The notes under the pieces: generated by a model | Database searches by the model: none | What the model saw: only the letters and a program-made list of their open reading frames with translations | Told to the model about the DNA's origin: nothing | Program-made: the position numbers and the translations under genes | Assembly (NCBI RefSeq): GCF_030232585.1 | Contig: NZ_JASPJX010000010.1 | Location: forward strand, 46,913 to 110,912 | Direction: 5' to 3' | DNA: 64,000 nucleotides | DNA from: Corynebacterium sp. MSK008 | GTDB lineage: Bacteria; Actinomycetota; Actinomycetes; Mycobacteriales; Mycobacteriaceae | In this document: positions 27,294-35,099 of the stretch, one piece after another | Layout of the letters: every line of letters starts with the position of its first letter | Position numbering within the stretch: the stretch's first letter is position 1

Positions 27294-27364
27294 CCGGGTA
27301 TGTAACGACACCCGATACTAAACCAGCCGACGAATAACTCCTATTAGTTGGAGGCCTGTCCCGA

Positions 27365-28348
27365 TTAGCCCCAGGCTTCGGCGAGGATTTCCATGGACCG
27401 GCTCACCTCGTCGTGGCTACCGGCCTGCAGTGAGATCATCAGCTCGTCCGCCTGAGCAGTTTCTCGGAATGTCTCCAGGTACTCGACGACCTGCTCGCCG
27501 GTGCCCTCGGCGGTGTAGCGCAGCATGTCGATGATCTGGCGGCCCTGGTAGGAATTGACCACGGTGTCCAGCTGGTCGTCGGAAAGCTGCTTGCCCTGGC
27601 GGCCCATAAACGCGCGCACGCGGTTGCGGTGCACCACCTTCGTCTGGCGCTTCGCGTCCTCCTCGCTGTCGGCGGCGGTGACGTTAACCGCAGCGATGCA
27701 GTACGGCTCCGGGTGGGCTTCAGACGGCTGGTAGTTGTCACGGTAGTAGGCGGTGGCCTGCTCCAAATGCTGCGGGGCGAAGTGGGAGGCGAACGCGTAC
27801 GGCAGACCCAGCTGCGCGGCCAAAGAGGCGCCGAACATGGATGAGCCCAGGATGATCAGCGGCACGTTGGTGTTAAAGCCCGGCATGGCGGTCACGCCCG
27901 GCAGCGGCGACTGATTGGACAGCCACGCCTGCAGCTCCTGGACGTCCTGCGGGAAGTTCTCGGCGGCGCGCGGGTCGCGGCGCAGCGCCCGGCCCAGGGT
28001 CTGCTGGTCGGTGCCAGGCGCCCGGCCCAAGCCCAGGTCGATGCGGCCGGGGTAGAGCTCCTCCAGCATGCCGAACTGCTCGGCGATGACATACGGGGAG
28101 TGGTTCGGCAGCATCACGCCGCCGGCGCCCAACCGGATACGGCTGGTCTTCGCGCCGATGTGGCTGATCAGCACCGCCGGCGACGAGGAGACGATGCTGG
28201 ACATGTTGTGGTGCTCGGCATACCAGATGCGCGAATAACCCAAGGCCTCCGCCTGCTGGGCGAAGGCCACAGATCGCTGCGTCGCCTCGCCGACGGATTC
28301 GCCGGGGTAGCGGGTGCAGAAATCGATAAGAGAAAGTGGGGCGTTCAT
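27365..28348 (-). CDS. LLM-class flavin-dependent oxidoreductase (luciferase-like, YhbW type)
   Basis: FMN-dependent monooxygenase-like enzyme of 327 aa. Bacterial-luciferase fold markers: LIDFCTRYPGES at the start, AEALGYSRIWYAEHHNM, RLGAGGVMLPNHSPYVIAEQFGMLEELYPGRIDLGLGRAPG. Substrate unknown. ATG 28348 begins 13 bp after brnQ, and I recall the order aecD-brnQ-luciferase-like gene from Corynebacterium glutamicum, so it is read as the third gene of that unit. A longer start (28357) would overlap the brnQ end without benefit. Confidence 0.9.
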   Translation of the reverse strand: MNAPLSLIDFCTRYPGESVGEATQRSVAFAQQAEALGYSRIWYAEHHNMSSIVSSSPAVLISHIGAKTSRIRLGAGGVMLPNHSPYVIAEQFGMLEELYPGRIDLGLGRAPGTDQQTLGRALRRDPRAAENFPQDVQELQAWLSNQSPLPGVTAMPGFNTNVPLIILGSSMFGASLAAQLGLPYAFASHFAPQHLEQATAYYRDNYQPSEAHPEPYCIAAVNVTAADSEEDAKRQTKVVHRNRVRAFMGRQGKQLSDDQLDTVVNSYQGRQIIDMLRYTAEGTGEQVVEYLETFRETAQADELMISLQAGSHDEVSRSMEILAEAWG

Positions 28349-28361
28349 GTGCCCCACCGTA

Positions 28362-29792
28362 CTAGTCCTTTGCTTGCAGCACGGGGACAGCGTCGCCTTC
28401 CGCGGACAGGTCCTCGCCCTCGACAGATTCCATCGTGCCCGGGATCATGGCGGGCTTGGGGCGGACAAAGTCTACGACCAGGCCGATGGCAAACGCGATG
28501 ACCACCGGCACGACCCAGCCGAGACCGGCGTCGAACATCGGCGCCCACTGGACGATCGGGGTCAGGGCGTCCGCGCCCCACTCCAGGGAGATGAACGTCT
28601 CGATGGCGGACCACACCACCGCCGTCCACAGCGGCACGAAGAACGCCCAGCTGAAACGGGTGCGGGCGCGAAACGCCGGCTCGATAAGCGTCAGCGCGAT
28701 CAGGGTGATCGCCGGCGGGTAGAGGAAGCCGATCACCGGGGCGGCAATCGCCATGACGAACTCCAGGCCCTGGGTGGCGATCACCATGGAGGTGACCGCG
28801 AAGATCACGGCCCACACACGGTAGGAGCCGGGGAACTGCTCGGAGAAGTACTCGCCGGTCGCGGTGATCAGGCCCACCGCGGTGGTCAGGCAGGCCAGCA
28901 GCACGATCGCGGAGAACACGGCCTGGCCCGCGCCGCCCATGGTCAGGTTGGCGGCCTCAGCCAACAGCCCGGCGCCGTTGTCGAACTCGCCGGCGCTCGG
29001 CATCACGCGGCCGATCAGCCCCAAGCCGATGTAGACCAGGCCCAGCATGATGCCGGCGCCCACGCCGGCGGTGATGGTGCCGCCGACGAGCTCCTTGCCC
29101 TCGTTGAAGCCGCGGTGGCGCAGGGTGGAGATGACCACGATGGAAAACGCGAGTGCCGCAATCGAGTCCATGGTGAGGTAGCCCTCGAGCAGGCCGGCGG
29201 TGAACGGGCCGTCGTCGTAGGGCTCGTTCGGCGCGGCCGGTTCAGCGGTCCAGCGGAACGCGGACACCGAGATCATCACGATCAGCAGCACCAGAAGCGC
29301 CGGGGTGAGAAACTTGCCCAGCTTCTCCATGATGGTGGTGGGGTTCCAGGACAGCGCGAGCGCGATGCCGAAGAACAGCACGTTGAAGATGCCGGAGGCG
29401 GCAAAGGACTCGAAGCCGAACAGCGGGGTGATCGCCGTTTCGAAGGAGACGGCGCCGGTGCGCGGCAGCGCGTAGAACGCGCCGATGGACAGGTACGCCA
29501 GCACCGGGAAAACCACACCGAAGATGGAGCCGGCGCGCTGCGCCAGGTCGCGGAGGTTCGAGCCGGACAGCGCAATGGCGATCACGGCCAAAACCGGCAA
29601 AAGCGATGCGGTGGCGAGGAAGCCGAGCAGCGCCGGCCAGAAGCTGTCGCCGGCTTCCACGGCCAGCATCGGCGGGAAAATGAGGTTGCCCGCGCCGAAG
29701 AACATCGAAAACAGCGCGAGGCCGGTGACGACGACAGCGCTGGTGGAGCGCTTCGAGCCGCCTTCAGGCTGTGACACCACTGTGGAACCCAT
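28362..29792 (-). CDS. brnQ: Branched-chain amino acid carrier (LIVCS family)
   Basis: Sodium- or proton-coupled uptake of isoleucine, leucine, valine and methionine across the inner membrane. 476 aa, about twelve helices; LIVCS markers LALFSMFFGAGNLIFPPMLAVEAG near the N terminus and GYLTMDSIAALAFSIVV in the middle. AGAGGA lies 7 nt before ATG 29792. The gap of 88 bp to aecD has no obvious terminator. Linkage to aecD, whose product degrades sulphur amino acids, fits a role in methionine and branched-chain uptake. Confidence 0.95.
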   Translation of the reverse strand: MGSTVVSQPEGGSKRSTSAVVVTGLALFSMFFGAGNLIFPPMLAVEAGDSFWPALLGFLATASLLPVLAVIAIALSGSNLRDLAQRAGSIFGVVFPVLAYLSIGAFYALPRTGAVSFETAITPLFGFESFAASGIFNVLFFGIALALSWNPTTIMEKLGKFLTPALLVLLIVMISVSAFRWTAEPAAPNEPYDDGPFTAGLLEGYLTMDSIAALAFSIVVISTLRHRGFNEGKELVGGTITAGVGAGIMLGLVYIGLGLIGRVMPSAGEFDNGAGLLAEAANLTMGGAGQAVFSAIVLLACLTTAVGLITATGEYFSEQFPGSYRVWAVIFAVTSMVIATQGLEFVMAIAAPVIGFLYPPAITLIALTLIEPAFRARTRFSWAFFVPLWTAVVWSAIETFISLEWGADALTPIVQWAPMFDAGLGWVVPVVIAFAIGLVVDFVRPKPAMIPGTMESVEGEDLSAEGDAVPVLQAKD

Positions 29793-29880
29793 GGTCGTTC
29801 CTCTCTAGTTGGGTTGGAGTTCTCTAGAGTCTAAACCACCCGACCGTCAGATGGGAACGGGGTTCCATTAAGTGAAACGC

Positions 29881-31002
29881 CTACAGCTTTGCGACGGCTC
29901 CGCCAATCCGCCGCATCGCTTCTTCCAGAATCTCCGGTGACGTGGCAAAGTTCAGCCTTGCGCGGTGCTCGCCGCCCGGGCCGAAGTCCATCCCCTCGTT
30001 CATGGCCACCTTGGCGTGGCGGCGCAGCCACGCGGCGGGTTTTTCGTCGACAAGCTTGGTGTTCTTGAAGTTCAAAAACATCAGGTAGGTCGCCGCCGGC
30101 ACCTCAATCTCGATGCCCGGCACCGCCTTTGGCAGGTTTTCTACGAGCCAGTCGCGGTTGGCCTTGAGCTGGGCGATCTCCTCATCCAAAAATTCGCGGC
30201 CGTGGTCGTAGCAAGCCTCCGCCGCGACGATGCCCAGCGTGCCCACGCCGTCCTTGGCCACCCCCGACATCGCGTTCCAGGTTCGCACATCCTCGTCGTT
30301 GGAAAAGATCATCTGCGCGCACTTCAGCCCCGCGACGTTCCACGCCTTGGACGTCGCCGTGACCGTGATGCACACATCCGGGTTGTTCGCCGCCGCGCAG
30401 ACGTGGGTGCCGTCGTAGACCAGCGGGGCGTGGATCTCGTCCACGATCACCCGGGCGTTGTACTTGCGCGCCAGCGCGCAGACCTCGTCGAGCTGCGCTT
30501 CAGTGAAGACGTAGCCGCCCGGGTTGAACGGGTTGGTCACGATGATGCTGCCCGCGCCGTTTTGGAACGCGGTTTCCACTTCCGCCAGGTTGAGGCCCCT
30601 GGCGGAGCTGACGTCGATACGCTTGCGGCCCGCGACCTCCGCCACATCCAAGAACGGGAAATAGGCGGGGACCGGGACCACCACATCGCCCTCGGTGAAG
30701 TACTGGATAGCCAGCATCACGCCGCGCACCACGTCCGCGACCGGGAAGACTTTCTCCGCGTCAGGGCGCCAGCCGTAGCGGTCCGCGTAGAAGTCGGCGA
30801 CCGCCTCGCCCAGGCGGTGCGCGTGCGGGGCGGGGGTGTAGCCGAACATCTCGCGCTCGGCAGCGTCCACGATCGCCTGCTTCACAGCGGGCGCGGTGGG
30901 GAAATCGCTCTCCGCGATAAACAGCGGCAACACGTCAGGGTTGAACTGCGTCCACTTCCTCGTGCCGCGGGCTTGCAGGGTTTCTAGGTCGGGGAATTGC
31001 AT
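29881..31002 (-). CDS. aecD: PLP-dependent C-S beta-lyase (cystathionine beta-lyase, MalY/PatB type)
   Basis: Cleaves cystathionine and other S-substituted cysteines to pyruvate, ammonia and a thiol. 373 aa, class I/II aminotransferase fold: [34 protein letters not shown] with the PLP-contacting Asp and Tyr, and the Schiff-base lysine in [13 protein letters not shown]. In skin corynebacteria this enzyme type releases odorous thiols from sweat conjugates (family knowledge). ATG 31002 is preceded by a TACCGT box with a 7-nt gap, so probably leaderless. Head of the aecD-brnQ-LLM unit. Confidence 0.93.
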   Translation of the reverse strand: MQFPDLETLQARGTRKWTQFNPDVLPLFIAESDFPTAPAVKQAIVDAAEREMFGYTPAPHAHRLGEAVADFYADRYGWRPDAEKVFPVADVVRGVMLAIQYFTEGDVVVPVPAYFPFLDVAEVAGRKRIDVSSARGLNLAEVETAFQNGAGSIIVTNPFNPGGYVFTEAQLDEVCALARKYNARVIVDEIHAPLVYDGTHVCAAANNPDVCITVTATSKAWNVAGLKCAQMIFSNDEDVRTWNAMSGVAKDGVGTLGIVAAEACYDHGREFLDEEIAQLKANRDWLVENLPKAVPGIEIEVPAATYLMFLNFKNTKLVDEKPAAWLRRHAKVAMNEGMDFGPGGEHRARLNFATSPEILEEAMRRIGGAVAKL

Positions 31003-31009
31003 GGGGCCT

Positions 31010-31015
31010 ACGGTA
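31010..31015 (-). promoter_or_regulatory. Putative -10 element of leaderless aecD
   Basis: TACCGT on the minus strand ends 7 nt before the aecD ATG; no Shine-Dalgarno sequence fits in between. Confidence 0.4.
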
Positions 31016-31071
31016 GCGCCGGGGTGGGAAGGACTCGACAGTTTGATTCGGGGTTACCCCCTTCCTCATCG

Positions 31072-31086
31072 TGGCACACGGTGCTA
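31072..31086. promoter_or_regulatory. Candidate autoregulatory operator of the phd/vapC pair
   Basis: TGGCAC-ACG-GTGCTA is a near-perfect inverted repeat overlapping the TACGGT box (31085-31090) that stands 6 nt before the antitoxin ATG. Antitoxins of this class repress their own promoter through such palindromes. Confidence 0.4.
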
Positions 31087-31096
31087 CGGTCGGATC

Positions 31097-31351
31097 ATGA
31101 CAGAGATGATCAGCCAGCGAGAGTTGAGAAACGACAGTGGGCGGATCATGCGTGCGTTAGTTCAGGGGGAGACATTCGTGATTACTAGTAATTCGCATCC
31201 TGTGGGGGAGCTGCGGCCACTGAAGAAGCCGAGATTCGCGAGGAAAGACGACCTGATTGCTGCCCTCGAAGGGGCTCAGAAGGTGGACTTCAAACAGTTC
31301 CGAGAGGACATAGACGCGTACGTAGACCAAGGAATTGAGCCTCGTGGGTAG
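31097..31351 (+). CDS. Phd/YefM-family antitoxin
   Basis: 84-aa antitoxin and autorepressor. The N terminus MTEMISQRELRNDSGRIMRALVQGETFVITSNSHPVGEL is the Phd/YefM DNA-binding fold (MxxISxxELRxxxxxIxxxVxxGExxxITxxGxPV pattern). The C-terminal helix (IAALEGAQKVDFKQFREDIDAYVDQG) would wrap the toxin. Likely leaderless from TACGGT. Overlaps the toxin gene, as usual. Base composition is lower in GC than the flanking genes, consistent with acquisition. Confidence 0.9.
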   Translation: MTEMISQRELRNDSGRIMRALVQGETFVITSNSHPVGELRPLKKPRFARKDDLIAALEGAQKVDFKQFREDIDAYVDQGIEPRG

Positions 31352-31739
31352 TAAGGGCTTACTTGATACGTCTGTGCTGTTTTCCCTCGACGAGATAGAT
31401 CCGGAGGAGCTCCCAGACTCGTGGTCCATCTCAGCTATCACGTTGGCGGAAATTCAAGCTGGGCCGGCAGCAGCGAAGGATCCCGTTGAAGTAGCGAGGC
31501 GGGCGAATCAAGCGCATGTAATTAGCGAACTCGTCGACTGCATTCCTTTTGATGCACGCGCTGCTCACGCATATGCAGTCATTTACGCTGCGGTGATCCA
31601 GTCGGGTAGGAAACCGGCACGCCGAGCATTCGATCTGTTGATCGCGAGTTGCGCGATGGCGGAGGGCCTCGACCTTTACACTCGCAACCCAGCTGATTTT
31701 CGGGGTCTCGAAGAGCTGATCCGGATAGTCGCAATCTAG
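31344..31739 (+). CDS. vapC: VapC-like PIN-domain toxin
   Basis: 131-aa PIN ribonuclease. Acidic metal-binding residues expected of VapC are visible: LLDTSVLFS (first Asp), TLAEIQAG (Glu), RAFDLLIASCAMAEG (Asp in FDLLIA) and TRNPADFRGL at the end. GTG 31344 overlaps the antitoxin stop region by eight bases; TTG 31335 is the alternative. Phd-type antitoxin with a PIN toxin is a common pairing. Stop is 9 bp from the convergent ABC exporter stop. RNA target unknown. Confidence 0.9.
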   Translation: MGSKGLLDTSVLFSLDEIDPEELPDSWSISAITLAEIQAGPAAAKDPVEVARRANQAHVISELVDCIPFDARAAHAYAVIYAAVIQSGRKPARRAFDLLIASCAMAEGLDLYTRNPADFRGLEELIRIVAI

Positions 31740-31747
31740 TCAGCGCG

Positions 31748-33628
31748 CTACGCCTCGTCGCCATCTGCCTCGTCCTCGCCGTCCCCGCCGTCGACGTGGA
31801 ACCCGAACGCCTTGAGGCGCTTCCGGTCCGCGGCGGAGGACGACGCTGTCAGGCGCAACAGCTCGGAGTAGATGCCGCCGGAGACAGCCAGCTCTTCCGG
31901 GGAGCCGATCTCGTCGACGTGGCCGTCGCGAAGTGTGATGATCGTGTCCACCCCCGCGATGGTGGACAAACGGTGCGCGATCATGATGGTGGTGCGGCCC
32001 TCCATCAGCTGGTCCAGCCCGGCCTGCACCGCGCGCTCGGCCTTGGTGTCCAGGGCGGAGGTGGCCTCGTCCAGGATCAGAATCGGCGCGTCCTTGAGCA
32101 TCGCGCGCGCCACGGCGACGCGCTGGCGCTGCCCGCCGGACAGGCGCAGGCCGCGCTCGCCGATGACGGTGTCGTATCCGTCGGTGAACTTCATGATGAA
32201 CTCGTGCGCGTTCGCCCGCTTCGCCACCTCCACGACTTCCTCCAGCGTCGCGTCGGGCTTGCCGTAGGCGATGTTCTCAAACACGGACCCCGAAAACAGT
32301 GCGGCCTCCTGGAACACCACGCCGGTGGTGGCGCGCAGCTTCTCCACGTCCAGCTCGGACAGCTCCTCGCCGCACACGCGCAGCCGGCCGCGGGTGATGG
32401 GGTACAGCCCCAGCAGCAGGTTCACAATGGAGGATTTGCCGCCGCCGGATTCGCCGACAAGCGCGATGGTTTCGCCTTCGTGGGCGGCGAAGTTGACGCT
32501 GTGAAGCACAGGCTCGCCGTCCAAATACTCGAAGGTGACGTCCTCGAACGCGATCACCGGCTCGCGCACCTGCAAAGGAGCCTGCTGCTTTGCGACGACC
32601 TCCGGCATGCCCGACGCCTTCGTCGCCGCGACGAGCTGTCGGTTCGCCGTCGGCTCGACCGGCTCGTCCATCACCTTGAAGTAGTCGCGCGAGCCGGCGA
32701 TGGCGCGCTGCGCGGAATCTACGATCCAGCTCATCATCGTCACCGGCTGGCGCGCCATGGTGACCATCTGGATGAGCATGACCATCTCGCCGACGGTGAA
32801 GTGCCCGTGCAGGGTGCGCGTGAACAGGATCAGGTAGATGCCCAGGAAAATCAGGTTCATGGCCACGCCGCGCAGCGTGTCCATGGAGTGCCACCAGCGC
32901 GACTGGGGGCGGGTGATGTCCACGGTGTTGGTGTAGTGGCGGCCGAACTTCTCCAGCTCGCGCACCTCCGCACCGTAGGATTTGGTCACCTTCACCTGCC
33001 CCACCACCTCGGCGAAGCGGCCGTTGCCCTCGTCGATGTTGGCGTTTTTCTCCTGCTCAAAGACCTGCCAGCGCTTCGACGTCAGCGCGGTGAGCCAGGT
33101 GTACAGCGGGAACAGCAGCGCCAACAGCACCGTCAGCGGCCAGTAGTAGTAGGCGGTGATGACCAAAATCGCCGCCACCTGCATCAGCATGGGCAGAAAG
33201 TTGTTAGTGAACGACTGGATGAACTGCGTGACGTTGGCGATCGAGCGGTCCAGCCGGGCGATGATCGTGCCGGTGACCTGGTTGTCGTAGTAGCGCTGCG
33301 GCAGCGCCAGCAGCTTGGCAAAGTAGCGCGTGGACAGGATCTGGCGGATCCGGGCGACCATCACGTCGCCCAAATACCCGGAGACGTTGCGCAGCACCGA
33401 GGCCAACGCCTCGGCGACGAAGAGTGCCACGGCGAGCCAGATGACGGTGCGGGTGGGGTCGGGTAGGGAGGCGTCGCCAAGCTTGGCCACGATCGTGTCC
33501 GTCGCCTCCCGAATCAGAAACGGCGAGACCAACCCCAAACCCGCCACCAGCGTCGACACCACCACAACGGCGACATAAAACGGCCAAAGGGCAGAAGCAC
33601 TGCGGATGACGCGCATCAAAGACTGCAT
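31748..33628 (-). CDS. ABC exporter, fused membrane and ATPase domains (MsbA/MDR type)
   Basis: Half-transporter of 626 aa acting as a dimer. Six-helix membrane domain in residues 1-320 (starts VIRSASALWPFYVAVVVVSTLVAGLG); ATPase domain from about 355 with Walker A GESGGGKSS, Q-loop, signature LSGGQRQRVA, Walker B ILILDEATSALD and AHRLSTI. The exporter's substrate (lipid, peptide or drug) is not predictable. A TAGGGT box stands 9 nt before ATG 33628. It is a single-gene unit between the TA pair and a divergent lipoprotein gene. Confidence 0.93.
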   Translation of the reverse strand: MQSLMRVIRSASALWPFYVAVVVVSTLVAGLGLVSPFLIREATDTIVAKLGDASLPDPTRTVIWLAVALFVAEALASVLRNVSGYLGDVMVARIRQILSTRYFAKLLALPQRYYDNQVTGTIIARLDRSIANVTQFIQSFTNNFLPMLMQVAAILVITAYYYWPLTVLLALLFPLYTWLTALTSKRWQVFEQEKNANIDEGNGRFAEVVGQVKVTKSYGAEVRELEKFGRHYTNTVDITRPQSRWWHSMDTLRGVAMNLIFLGIYLILFTRTLHGHFTVGEMVMLIQMVTMARQPVTMMSWIVDSAQRAIAGSRDYFKVMDEPVEPTANRQLVAATKASGMPEVVAKQQAPLQVREPVIAFEDVTFEYLDGEPVLHSVNFAAHEGETIALVGESGGGKSSIVNLLLGLYPITRGRLRVCGEELSELDVEKLRATTGVVFQEAALFSGSVFENIAYGKPDATLEEVVEVAKRANAHEFIMKFTDGYDTVIGERGLRLSGGQRQRVAVARAMLKDAPILILDEATSALDTKAERAVQAGLDQLMEGRTTIMIAHRLSTIAGVDTIITLRDGHVDEIGSPEELAVSGGIYSELLRLTASSSAADRKRLKAFGFHVDGGDGEDEADGDEA

Positions 33629-33651
33629 AATTTCGACACCCTACTAGGGCT

Positions 33652-33657
33652 GTAAAG
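33652..33657 (+). promoter_or_regulatory. Putative -10 element of the lipoprotein gene
   Basis: TAAAGT, about 43 bp before the lipoprotein ATG 33701, which has its own AGAAGAGG ribosome site; normal leadered architecture. Confidence 0.35.
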
Positions 33658-33700
33658 TGGGGCAGAACTGTCAAAACCACCCCGAGAAGAAGAGGCGCAC

Positions 33701-34297
33701 ATGTCCCACCTCACCCGCCGCCCCAAGGCCGCACTGACCGCCGCAGCCCTGGCAGCCGCCTTGGCGCTTTCCGCCTGCGCGGACGCCGAGATGGGGGAGG
33801 ACACCATCAGCTCCACCCAGGTCACCGCCGCCGAGGACGCCCCGCAGGGCCAGGCCGACGACCGCATCGGTGTGCAGCGCAAGTCCTTCGAGGTCAACGA
33901 GGCGGATCCGCTGGTCAGCGACGAAATCAACGGCGAGCGGGTGGAGGACCCGGCGATGGAGCTGTCGTACAAGTGGCAGGGCTCCTCGTACGCGCCGAAC
34001 GGCGGCTCGGTCGTGGTGGTGGCGATCACCAACGAGTCGGACGCGCCGCTGCCGGAGGACGCGCTCGAGCCGAAGCTGCGCTACAACGTCAACTCCACCT
34101 CGAACCCGGACATGAAGGACGCGAAATTCGTCCCCATCGCGGAGGAGGCCGGCGTGGACATCGTGGGTCTGGACCGCCCGCTGGGCCCGGGTGCGACCGT
34201 GAACGCGAAGTACCCCTTCGACGTGTCCACCGGCAACCTGTGGGACGCGGAGTTCACCATCGGCAACGTCACCTTCAAGGGCAACCTGAACAACTAG
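33701..34297 (+). CDS. Lipoprotein of unknown function
   Basis: 198 aa. Lipobox LSAC with Cys26 gives a membrane-anchored extracytoplasmic protein. After an acidic, low-complexity linker (ADAEMGEDTISSTQ...), residues about 95-198 form a beta-rich domain (GGSVVVVAITNESDAPLPEDAL, PLGPGATVNAKYPFDVSTGN, EFTIGNVTFKGNL) resembling the immunoglobulin-like DUF4352 type fold; I cannot confirm this without a profile search. Shine-Dalgarno AGAAGAGG precedes the ATG. Its stop shares a CTAG with the convergent esterase-like gene. Confidence 0.8.
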   Translation: MSHLTRRPKAALTAAALAAALALSACADAEMGEDTISSTQVTAAEDAPQGQADDRIGVQRKSFEVNEADPLVSDEINGERVEDPAMELSYKWQGSSYAPNGGSVVVVAITNESDAPLPEDALEPKLRYNVNSTSNPDMKDAKFVPIAEEAGVDIVGLDRPLGPGATVNAKYPFDVSTGNLWDAEFTIGNVTFKGNLNN

Positions 34298-35067
34298 CGG
34301 GCAAATTCCGCGATCGCGCCGGGGTCCAGCGTGTCCTCGACGCGCACTACCGCGAGCTCGGCAAGTTCGGAGGCATCGTGGGGGTGCGGCCCCATTGGTC
34401 CGAAGAACTTTGCGTATCGACGGTAGCTCCGCCCCACCCTGCCAGGCCGATTTTCCGCCAACTCGTTGAGCTTTGCACGCGTCAGCGGCGCGGACAGCAG
34501 GTAGCGCACGATCCACTTGCGCTTCTCATACGGCGCGCGCGGGAAGACCGGATCCGCGGCCCACACGCGGCGGAACTCGCCGGCGTAGTGGTCGCGCCGG
34601 CATAGCCACAGCGCCACCGCCGCCTCTTCGCCGGCGCCGACGACGGTGACGTTGGTGGGATCACCGCCGAAGGCTTCGATGTTGCGCTGGATCCAGCGCA
34701 GTGCGAGCTGAACGTCGGCGACACCGCGGAAGTGCCCGATGGCGTCGGCGGCGAAGGGCAGAAACCCTTCGAAGCCGTCGCGGTGGGGCACGTGCACGTG
34801 GACGAAGCCGTCGCCCAAATCGGCCGGGGCTGACAGCCAAACAATCACCGGGAAGTCCGTCCCCGCCCGCGCGCCGAGCGGGGCACTGATGGAGAGTGCG
34901 TTGGGGTGCGGCGCGGTGGCGTCGATAAGCAATCCCTGCTTCAAGGGCACCGGGGCGTCGAAGGGGCGCGCCTTTTCCAGGAACGGGATGGCGTCGAAAA
35001 GCTTCGCATTATCGCGCACCTCGCCCACAATGGTGCCGGCCGCGCATGTGATCTCCGTTTCGCCCAT
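34294..35067 (-). CDS. Carboxylesterase type B-like protein lacking the catalytic serine
   Basis: 257 aa, about half the length of a type B carboxylesterase. The diagnostic strand FGGDPTNVTVVGAGEEAAVAL aligns with the family pattern GGDPxNVTLxGESAGG, but the nucleophile Ser is replaced by Gly (GAGEEA for GESAGG) and no alternative elbow is seen. The oxyanion region (PVIVWLSAPADLGDGFV) also deviates from HGGG. It is likely a catalytically dead paralogue, though frame and length are intact. ATG 35067 has TACGAT 7 nt upstream. It diverges from the M3 peptidase across only 32 bp. Confidence 0.7.
   Translation of the reverse strand: MGETEITCAAGTIVGEVRDNAKLFDAIPFLEKARPFDAPVPLKQGLLIDATAPHPNALSISAPLGARAGTDFPVIVWLSAPADLGDGFVHVHVPHRDGFEGFLPFAADAIGHFRGVADVQLALRWIQRNIEAFGGDPTNVTVVGAGEEAAVALWLCRRDHYAGEFRRVWAADPVFPRAPYEKRKWIVRYLLSAPLTRAKLNELAENRPGRVGRSYRRYAKFFGPMGPHPHDASELAELAVVRVEDTLDPGAIAEFAR
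34412..34438 (+). repeat. Extended GCNTATCGACG element, copy A
   Basis: GCGTATCGACG followed after two variable bases by AGCTCCGCCCCACC. The same 24-base block (two mismatches) is at 45148-45174. Lies antisense inside the esterase-like gene. Confidence 0.6.
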
Positions 35068-35074
35068 GCGGCAG

Positions 35075-35080
35075 ATCGTA
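35075..35080 (-). promoter_or_regulatory. Putative -10 element, esterase-like gene
   Basis: Minus-strand TACGAT ends 7 nt before ATG 35067. Lies 6 bp from the oppositely directed TACACT element. Confidence 0.4.
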
Positions 35081-35086
35081 TCCGCA

Positions 35087-35092
35087 TACACT
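35087..35092 (+). promoter_or_regulatory. Putative -10 element, M3 peptidase
   Basis: TACACT ends 7 nt before ATG 35100 with no ribosome site between; leaderless geometry. Confidence 0.4.
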
Positions 35093-35099
35093 GACCGCC

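Noticed and set aside
28314..29774. 486-codon plus-strand frame opposite brnQ, and a 556-codon frame opposite the ABC exporter (31796-33466)
   Set aside because: Both are GC-driven antisense shadows; low-complexity His/Gly/Gln/Arg sequence and no family features.
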